A stretch of DNA of 64,000 bases from Lentinus brumalis (taxonomy: Eukaryota > Basidiomycota > Agaricomycetes > Polyporales > Polyporaceae). Shown in pieces: positions 56,730-64,000 of this stretch. How positions within the stretch are numbered: the first letter of the stretch is position 1; every line of letters begins with the position of its first letter. The notes under the pieces are model-generated. The model did not search any database and was not told the DNA's origin. It was given only the letters and a program-made list of their open reading frames with translations. The DNA is taken from NCBI GenBank assembly GCA_001792895.1, contig MARA01000037.1, positions 62,001 to 126,000 on the forward strand. The letters run 5' to 3'. The position numbers and the translations under genes are program-made.

Positions 56730-59700
56730 GCCCTCGACAAAATCGGCGTACAGTCGATGGTGTGCAGCGGCCGCAGCCAGAGCAGTCAGCCGTCAGTCCT
56801 GCTTTTGGGGTTTGGCTGGCAGTATCAACTTGCACGCGAGCAGGGTCGCACCACACGATTGTTATGTTTACTCGTGTCCTTTACTCATCTCTGTATGGCC
56901 CTTGTACGGTTACATGCTTTCTTATAGCCTATGCCACCCCGATGCTGCGTGACTTCCGGTTGAAGCATGTGTTTCTACACTTTTCGCCACGCCACAGGCT
57001 ACCTACCGGTCCCATGGTTCACTGAAGCAAGTCGTGAACTGGCTTGTACTAGTAGACCCTCACTAGACGCGGTCGATGGGTGTCTTGAATCTTCTGTTCA
57101 TGAATACTGACGATATGTAGTAGTGATATCAGTGGCAACGTCGATTGCAGTGTTGTCCTTGACCAGCGGTGACCCCGTCAAAAATGGACGCTGGTTGTAC
57201 AAGCCATGCCGCACTCCCCGGATTCTAGGCCATCTATGTCTGGTCTAAGTGTTGAAGCATCGAGGCAGACATCGAGTTCGTAAGTGGTCCTTACATAGCT
57301 CAACGCTTGAGTAACTAATGAACTGCATATGAAGGTGTCCCTGAATATCGCAATGCGCGATGCATGGCGGTCGTGTTCGAGCGATCGCATAGTCCGAGTT
57401 CCTACAAGCTCGTGGTTCACGCCCGTCATCGATATACTATACTCCCCCGAATGCGCTGGCAAGGAGAGCAGCATCTGATATATTGACCGCCTGTCGAAAC
57501 TCGACGAGACCTTGTCCTGGGCACCTTTGGTTTGGTGGGCGTCCTGGTCATGGCTTTGGACGCTCATCCCACCTTCAAGACTCTCACTCAACAAGGTCAG
57601 CTTCGATTCGACGAACCTGCCGGAGGGCTCTGATCTCATTGCGACGCCAGGACAGCAGGGGCAGGACACTGCGATACAGATCCCGAATGTCGTCGAGCTC
57701 TCGGGGAACGCGTTCGCTTGTACAGTCTAATCCATGAGGTGAGGATCACCGGAGCCGGGATATGTGGACGACTGAACAACCCCATACACGTCAAAAGGAA
57801 TCGACACTGGTCAAGATTGCCAGCTAATGTCCGTTGCCGTCGACATTCATTCGTCCCCCGCCCGGAGGGGCCTGGACGTGCAACACATACATCTGGGGTT
57901 TCAGACCTCCAAGACCTCTCTGTTCGTGTACGTATCTGCCCGCATGATCTGGACACACTCAAGACGGTCTTCACACAGCGACCCAGTGAAAACGTCTGCG
58001 ACCTTCTGCGGCCCGCGTGCGGTCTGACAGCGCAGCCAATGCCAGAGCACAGGCGCCCCGAGCGAGCCGGGCATCCGCAGCGGCCCCCCGCCTCTCGGCG
58101 AGCATGCTCCCAGCAAAAGCGGGATCCAGAGGTTCTCTCTCGACAGGGACGGCAACCTAACCTGACTGGAATCGAGCTCCAGTGACAGCGTGGTATACCT
58201 AACCCCGCGCACCCCAGTCTCGAACCCGGCAGCTAGGAGACACGCGCGTCTCCAGTCTGGCATGTTGCATTCACGAAGTCGCACTGTCAGGAACACCGGC
58301 TGGGGGCCCGTTCGAAGAAGCCACTGCGAGTTGCGTGAATATCCGAGGACGACTACAGGAGGAAGACACACAGTCGCTTTGGAACTCCACGTCCTTTGAG
58401 TTCTGGAGTGACCATCGTAAGGAAGGCACCCTCAATTGTACGATGGTTCGGCGTACTTGACAGGAGGGCCAGGCCTTGGGCGGAGACTCATGTCCATTCA
58501 AGCCGTGCACATGAAGGCCGCTGACCACCCTTGCAGCCGCGGAGGCAGGACGATTCCCTTTCGGCGTAATGCGCCAAACAGCGCGTACTCGTGCACAATG
58601 CACATGTCTTGCGGCCCGGGATAGGCGAGTACTATGTAAGTAGTCGGCGATACGTGCCAGCAGCGGCGATTTGCGAACCTGTCACAAGCTGACTCTGGTG
58701 CTGGTGGCTCCGGCGTACGTACTCTAGCATCGGTCTTCACCTAACAATGCAGCTCATAGCACACACTTTCCAGGTTCTAGCCTCGAGAGTCGTACGCCAC
58801 ATCGCTGCGCAGCTCTATAGATTGAGTGCTCGGCAAACTCTAAGTGCTCCACTATTCAAATGTTGACGTCTCAGGTGCCGCTGCACCGCCAGTCGCCCGT
58901 CTGAAGACTAATACTGTGGATCGCACGCATCGTAAGGTGAGTTGTACCGTGCCAATGGATTCGGCCGAGCGGCTCATAGGCATAGGCGTCTTGCTCGCCA
59001 GAAGTTCAGCGGCGCGCTTGTGAACGGTGTTTAGGCACAGCACTTTGCATGCTTCCCGTCCATCTGCGCAAGACTGCAGACATCTTGATACACACCATCC
59101 CTGGGCGTACAATGGTGCAACTCCGGGACGACGATCCAGCCCAGACCCGGTCTATGGTCCTGCGCGGGATGCACAGTTCGGCCGCACGGCACGACCGTAG
59201 TCCCGAATGAGACGACTCGAGAGACAAGGCTCGGACCCGACTACGGTAAGTATGTGCTCGGAAGTCCACCATCTACGCAAGTTCCGGGCTCACGTGCAGG
59301 GGCGCTCCGAAGACCGACGCTGCACCGTTCACCGTTCGCATCAACGACGAAAAGTTCGGCGAAGTTAGTGTGAGTGTATGCGCCACAAAGCCGTTGCGGC
59401 TTGCCCGCTCCTCGACGAGCTGACGAAATCCTGATACAACGACAGCAGCTTCGCGCTCCGTCGCTCTACTACTCACAGTGGTCCACATACGTTGTTGATG
59501 CGCAGAAGACGCGTCGACCTGGAAGACGACGTCAGACCACCCGAGCATCCGAGGGGGGCTCGCACTCAAGGCCTCCCCTCCCTCGAGCTTGTGAAGCATT
59601 CCCCGGAGTCCGGACACCCCTGGACACGCTTCGGATTCGACTCGAGTCTCGACAGGCCCGTACCGGGAGCGCGGCGACGCCGTGTATCGCGCTAGTCGCG

Positions 59701-62700
59701 AATCGTCGAGCTCTCGAGGCTCGCTAGGAGATCCCAGCATCGGCGCCGACGTCCTGGTCCATGGTGAGTGGCGGGCTTCTCCTGTCTGTTCCGAGCTTCT
59801 GCGTCGTGACTCGTCGTCGTGGTCGTGGTCATGCACGTTCCGCGTCCCGTTGCTCGTGCGCCGTTCGCTGGTGGCCACAGTCACAGTGCGAAGTCGGGTG
59901 GGCCTCTCAGATCTCAGCGCCTGCCTTTCAGAGTTTAGGCAGATGCTGAGGACCAGTCACCACCATGCACACTGCAGCGTGCTGAGTGACAGTCTGTTTC
60001 CATGGAACCCACGCGCGAGCACCTCGCAGCGCAATCCGTGTCACGGTTTGGGGACGCTCATATCGCGTCATTACTTATGTTGTCGGTTGCGGCGAGATAG
60101 CCAGATAGCGTGCGCGCCGCTGAGATCGAACAGCACGCTGCTGCTCACCGGACTCGCGCGTCACGCGTCATGATCATCAGGCCTCAGGATTGAGAGCCTC
60201 CGCCGACCCTCGGCGAGAGTCCCAGTCAGACTCCTCAAGGCTCAGCGCTCAGCGCCCAGAGTCTAAAGTTTGCGCTTCAGCTTCGAGTATCACGATTCAC
60301 CACGTCCCGACAGTGCGATGGAAGCATGATGGCACCCGTGCGTGCAGTCCGTTATCTCATATTGATCATGTGTTGTCCTGGTTGCTATTCATGTTCATGA
60401 TCATGTTCAGACCACATGCATACATACATACAGTACTCGACTTCGGCGTATTCGTGTTCGCGTTGGAGTCTGCACTTGTTAGCCCAAAGTCGCCCTCGAA
60501 GGCTGAAGCTATGAAGGCTGAACCTATCTGGTACCGTCGGGGTACGAGACCAACGTGACACGGGCCATTCAGTTCCTGACGGAGGAAGAGCACCAAGCAC
60601 ACACACCACACACATACTTAGATCAGTGCACAGTGACACGTCTGCCCGACTCTAGATTGTCGCCCGCACATCTGTCCGAGGCGATAGAAGGTCCGGAAGA
60701 TCCCTCGGCCAGAGCGCGGCTCACACTGCACAGAGATGGCGGGAGTGGATCCGCATCGTGATGTGCAGAGAGCGGCGATAACGTTAGCCCGGGCGAGGGT
60801 GGCTTCCCGTCGGACAGGACCTGGAGGATGCACAGCGCATCGCGGGACCGACACATACATAGCGTTTTGTCGTGGAGGCTCGGTGAGCAGTGCGGCCGCA
60901 GTCGCGGGGGACGGGGTGCAGCGAATGCGCATGCGAAGTGGCCTGGTCAGGAACGCGAAGCCGGTGGTCGACGTTTCCCCGCGACGCCAATTAACGTACG
61001 TACTTATAGCACGTATGATATGTCGAGGACGGGGCAGACTCACGGCCAATGACATGACGACATGCATGGGAATGGGCCGGATGGCGAGTGTATTGCGAAC
61101 GCGCGGGGCGGCTAGATCGGCCGGGAACTTGGAAGGCGTGTACAGTATGTACGTAGCGCGGACGAACGGTGCGCGGGGGTATGTATCTACGTTTCGGTCT
61201 GCATCTGCCTCTCGTCGACACGGACGAGTTTGTGGATGGGCGAGACGGGTGCTCGGTGACGTGGGACATGAGGGGGAACGGGTGTCAGGGTGCGATGCGC
61301 ACACCGTGAAGTGCACCGCGTGTAGGGTTCCCACTGCCTCCGAGTGAAATGTCCGTTTCAGTGGATTCCCTGCGGAGTAGAGTTGAGGTGGAAGCAATGG
61401 ATGATTCCTCCCCCGTCCAATTCAGCAGCTGTAGGTTGCGATTCAACTTCGGGACTTAGCGTTTCGTGAGGCTCAGGTGGCGTTGGCGCTAACTATTATG
61501 TCAGCGCCCCCACTTTTTGCATCGCCGGTGTCGCTGGTCGCTCTTGCCTCCGACCTCGACCATGACTGACTTGTGTCCGACGTTGGCCATCGCGATCTCC
61601 CTCTTCTACTTGTCCTCGACCTTAGGGTTATAGCTGAAGCTCTTCTGTCACTATGCGTATCATATGCTGCTTGTTTCGTCCATATCGATCAATATCTTGT
61701 CGACGTCCCCGGGTACACCAGATCGTTCATCGCAAGTCCCAAGTCCATACCGCTATTCATACAACGCGCACAACAAGTCAGCAGTGGTTGCTGGTGGTGG
61801 CAAGTGGAGTTTTTTCTCATGGTGAGGTCAGTGACACTCTTCCTATCCTGTATTCCGAGCTCTCAAGGCCCCATTACGGCCTGCACGCTCTATACGCCTG
61901 GGAGATTGTTATGTTTGTGTTTCCTCTGGTATCCTGTTACCCAGCTGACAGATCAAGTGCAATGCTGCATGTTAATGTCGTTGAGTAAGTCGTCTGTTAG
62001 AAGTAGGTACTAGTATTAGTCTCTGCTGTATGTATGTAGAGAAATACATCGCTTGTCGCCTTCACCTATTATGTGCTATTACCAGACCGTCATTGTGCCA
62101 TAGATCATCCGAGACCAACGTTGAAAACGTCCAGAAACAACCTTTTTCACGCCCTCTAGACCCGCTGGAATGTTTCACGATCGGCTTGAATGTAAGCCGT
62201 CAACGTTCACCCAGAGAGCAGGGAAATCGCAACGGTAAGGGTGGAAACCTCCACGGCGAGCCTTGTTCTTTCATCTGGTCCCCGTGATTTCTGCCGGGGT
62301 GTTTTCATCCGCGTATGTACTCTCAGAGCGCAGTGGAAATGCACTGGCTCACCATATAAGTACAAAGGTGCTAGCGCAGGGGCGTGTGTGTTCGAGAGAC
62401 GATCATCGTGCACGTCGGTATACGTTAGACGACGGACGTGCGATCAGACTGTGGTTAAGCTTGCCGGGGCGTCAGACCGCATCAGAACGCGGCCTGGCAG
62501 ATACCTGGTGGCAGATTGTGCAGGCACGCAGATGAGAGCAGACGGCTGTAACAGGCACTGCGAAAGAGGGCGCCCCGGGCCCAGGGTTCGTGTGATGAAG
62601 TGCTGTAGATGATGCATAAATAAGCAGAGTCTTCGGGCAACGGAGATGATGTGTAAGCAAACGCGGCGATGGAGGAGGAGCGGTTGCGACGGAAGGAGGC

Positions 62701-63263
62701 TCGGAGGGCAACTCGGAGCTGGAGGGGACAGAGGACGGAACGGAGGACGAGGTCATGGGACGTGGGCCGGATCAACACAGGAGGATCGAGGCCTTGCGGA
62801 CGGAGAGGAAGGTTCTGCTGGAAGGGCTGGTTGGGAGTGTGTGCTCAAGGACCCACGGCAGGCGGAGAGGAGCGATGGCTGCAGCGGGAGAGGCCACTGC
62901 CGCTCAAGAGGGTAAACCGCAGAGCGGGCTAGACTCTATCACGCGGCCCGCCGGTGGGAAGATGGACCGAAGGGTCAGTGCAGTGGACGCAGAACGCGAG
63001 GATAAGCTGCCAGCGTGGGCGGCGGGGACGGCGGCAGCGACGAGGGAGGACGAGCGGGCAACCTTCTCCACGATGACGGTGTTTCGGGCGGGAGGACCCC
63101 GGCGGGGTGGCGGGGGTCTTTTTTGCAGGAGGGTTTGGACTCCGCTGATGTTCTGGTGTACATAACGACGTCAGCGTTCGTCATTGGGATCAGGGGAAAT
63201 TGGTGACTTCAGTCCGCTCGTCGTCATCCTCACCCGGGCACTTCCTCTTTGCAGACGAACGTC
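56730..63263. other. Gene-poor interval, 6.5 kb
   Basis: No recognisable protein, RNA gene, transposon end or splice chain. The longest open stretches (minus 60618-61397, minus 59273-59884, plus 57512-57730) have shuffled, low-information content and no family resemblance. The last part (about 62.6-63.26 kb) is purine-rich and may be the leader of the Atf1-type gene. It may hold fast-evolving small genes or regulatory DNA. Confidence 0.45.
63167..63173. promoter_or_regulatory. CRE-like site before the Atf1-type gene
   Basis: GACGTCA, the core bound by Atf1/CREB-type bZIP factors, stands about 90 bases upstream of the start of a gene that itself appears to encode such a factor. It could allow self-regulation. 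This is inference from a 7-base match. Confidence 0.45.
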
Positions 63264-64000
63264 ATGAGCTCTCCAGCGGTGGCCAGCAGCCCGCGCACGC
63301 ACGACCACGTCATCGCCCACAAGCAGGACGCCGCGCCTCCGTCCCCCGCCCGCGACTCGCAGCGCCCCCCGCCCAAGCCCAAGCGCAGCAACTTCGACCT
63401 CGAGCCCAACCCGTTCGAGCAGTCCTTCGCCCGCCCCTCCAACGACTCGTCCCTCCGCACCCGCCAGCGCAGCCCAGACTCGACCACCCGCTCCTCCGCC
63501 TCCGTCGATGACGCCCGCCCGCCCTCCAAGGCCCACGATCGCGACGACGGCCCAAAACCCACCCTCCCGCCCATAGATGCCATAAGCTCGCCCTCCGATT
63601 CCACCTACGCCTGGGGCTTCTCCTCCGCCGGCCTCTCCAACTCCCTCCGCTCTGGCCCTCTCTCCCCCGCAATGCTCGCCGGCCCCCAGCCAAACAGCCA
63701 CAACGACCAGCCCCTGCCCGGCTTCGACCCCGCCTCCTTCCGCACCGGCCTCACTCCCCGCACCGGCCTCACTCCTGGAACCGGTCTCACGCCCATAATC
63801 GGCTCCGTCTTCCCACCGCCCTCGCCCGGGACTGCTGCCTGGCTCAATCTGATGAGCACTAACAGTGCGCCTTCACTCTCAAGTGTTGCAACCATTACCC
63901 CTAACACTTTGTCTGCTATTACCGGTGCTCTCCCACCGCTGCCCCCCACCACAACACGTCGCCCACAAACCCTTCTCCCCTCTCCGTCTCCCACACTGCT
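63264..64000 (+). CDS. Atf1/CREB-type bZIP transcription factor, N-terminal part
   Basis: Stress-activated transcription factor, cut by the window end. It begins MSSPAVASSPRTHDHVIAHK, followed by NFDLEPNPFEQSFARP, which resembles the N-terminal Aft1/Atf1 osmotic-stress domain, and FSSAGLSNSLRSGPLSPAML, a phosphorylation-domain-like region with SP sites that MAP kinases could use. Then come three TGLTP units (RTGLTPRTGLTPGTGLTP) and GTAAWLNLMSTNSAPSLS. The bZIP itself would lie beyond base 64000. The frame stays open to the end, but an intron near the end cannot be ruled out. Ser/Pro/Thr-rich composition is normal for the family. Confidence 0.75.
   Translation, partial: MSSPAVASSPRTHDHVIAHKQDAAPPSPARDSQRPPPKPKRSNFDLEPNPFEQSFARPSNDSSLRTRQRSPDSTTRSSASVDDARPPSKAHDRDDGPKPTLPPIDAISSPSDSTYAWGFSSAGLSNSLRSGPLSPAMLAGPQPNSHNDQPLPGFDPASFRTGLTPRTGLTPGTGLTPIIGSVFPPPSPGTAAWLNLMSTNSAPSLSSVATITPNTLSAITGALPPLPPTTTRRPQTLLPSPSPTL

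Noticed and set aside
59273..59884. 203-codon minus-strand open frame
   Set aside because: The first codon is GTG rather than ATG, and the protein has no recognisable content.
60618..61397. 259-codon minus-strand open frame
   Set aside because: No motif, no splice context and noisy composition. GC-rich DNA gives such frames by chance.
62646..63165. Arg/Gly-rich plus-strand frames before the Atf1-type gene
   Set aside because: Purine-rich DNA gives RG/EE-rich frames in several registers. Better explained as a leader or promoter region.
1..64000. tRNA, rRNA, CRISPR, transposon and operon features
   Set aside because: I looked for clover-leaf-like B boxes, long terminal or inverted repeats, reverse transcriptase or transposase motifs and found none I could support. 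CRISPR arrays and bacterial ribosome binding sites are not expected in this eukaryotic DNA.

Overview
The window is nuclear DNA of a filamentous basidiomycete, most likely an Agaricomycete and probably a polypore (Polyporales). The reasons are GC-rich coding sequence, many GT-AG introns of about 45-70 nt, very short exons, and basidiomycete-typical families (DUF6533 membrane proteins, degenerate fungal protein kinases, an Ole1-type desaturase fused to cytochrome b5). Gene models below were spliced by hand. Where exon phases close exactly, the protein length is given.

Layout. 0-5.9 kb: 3' part of a glycosyltransferase-like gene, a delta-9 fatty acid desaturase, and ARL2 on the minus strand. 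6.5-13.3 kb: a PNUTS-like PP1-docking/CCCH protein (-), an HMG-box protein (+) and a WW-domain protein (+). 13.6-17.9 kb: two tandem DUF6533 membrane proteins (-). 18.6-23.5 kb: an APC amino acid permease and a mitochondrial ICP55-type aminopeptidase (+). 23.7-34.3 kb is the accessory part. It holds a broken STI1 cochaperone relic whose end forms a chimeric ORF, and three members (here C, D, E) of a lineage-specific family with no function I recognise, interrupted by a UDP-GlcNAc-type nucleotide-sugar transporter. 35.4-46.1 kb is conserved housekeeping: cap-binding protein CBP80 (-), a mitochondrial PPR protein (+), the COMPASS subunit Swd1/RbBP5 (-) and a Tti2-like protein (+). 46.7-51.4 kb: two paralogous kinase-like genes (+), the first with a stop in its catalytic loop, with an unknown membrane-protein gene (-) between them. 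51.4-54.6 kb has no gene I can support. 54.6-56.7 kb: Tra2-like SR protein (-) and ribosomal protein eL18 (+), divergently arranged. 56.7-63.2 kb is gene-poor. The window ends in the 5' part of an Atf1-type bZIP factor.

Most housekeeping genes serve nuclear RNA biology and chromatin (CBP80, Tra2, PNUTS-like, Swd1, HMG) and are not an operon-like unit. The best candidate for undescribed biology is the C/D/E family: an N-terminal module starting MGQRHQ, an LRR-like middle, a 30-40-residue C-terminal repeat present once or three times, and a CCPLMKQE-type tail. The copies differ in repeat number and lesions, share promoter sequence (C and D), and have donated a tail to a neighbouring STI1 relic.

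Four otherwise conserved genes (CBP80, PPR, Tra2-like, Tti2-like) and family member D each lack a single base. In most of these the loss is beside a short G or C run, which looks more like residual assembly indels than like decay.
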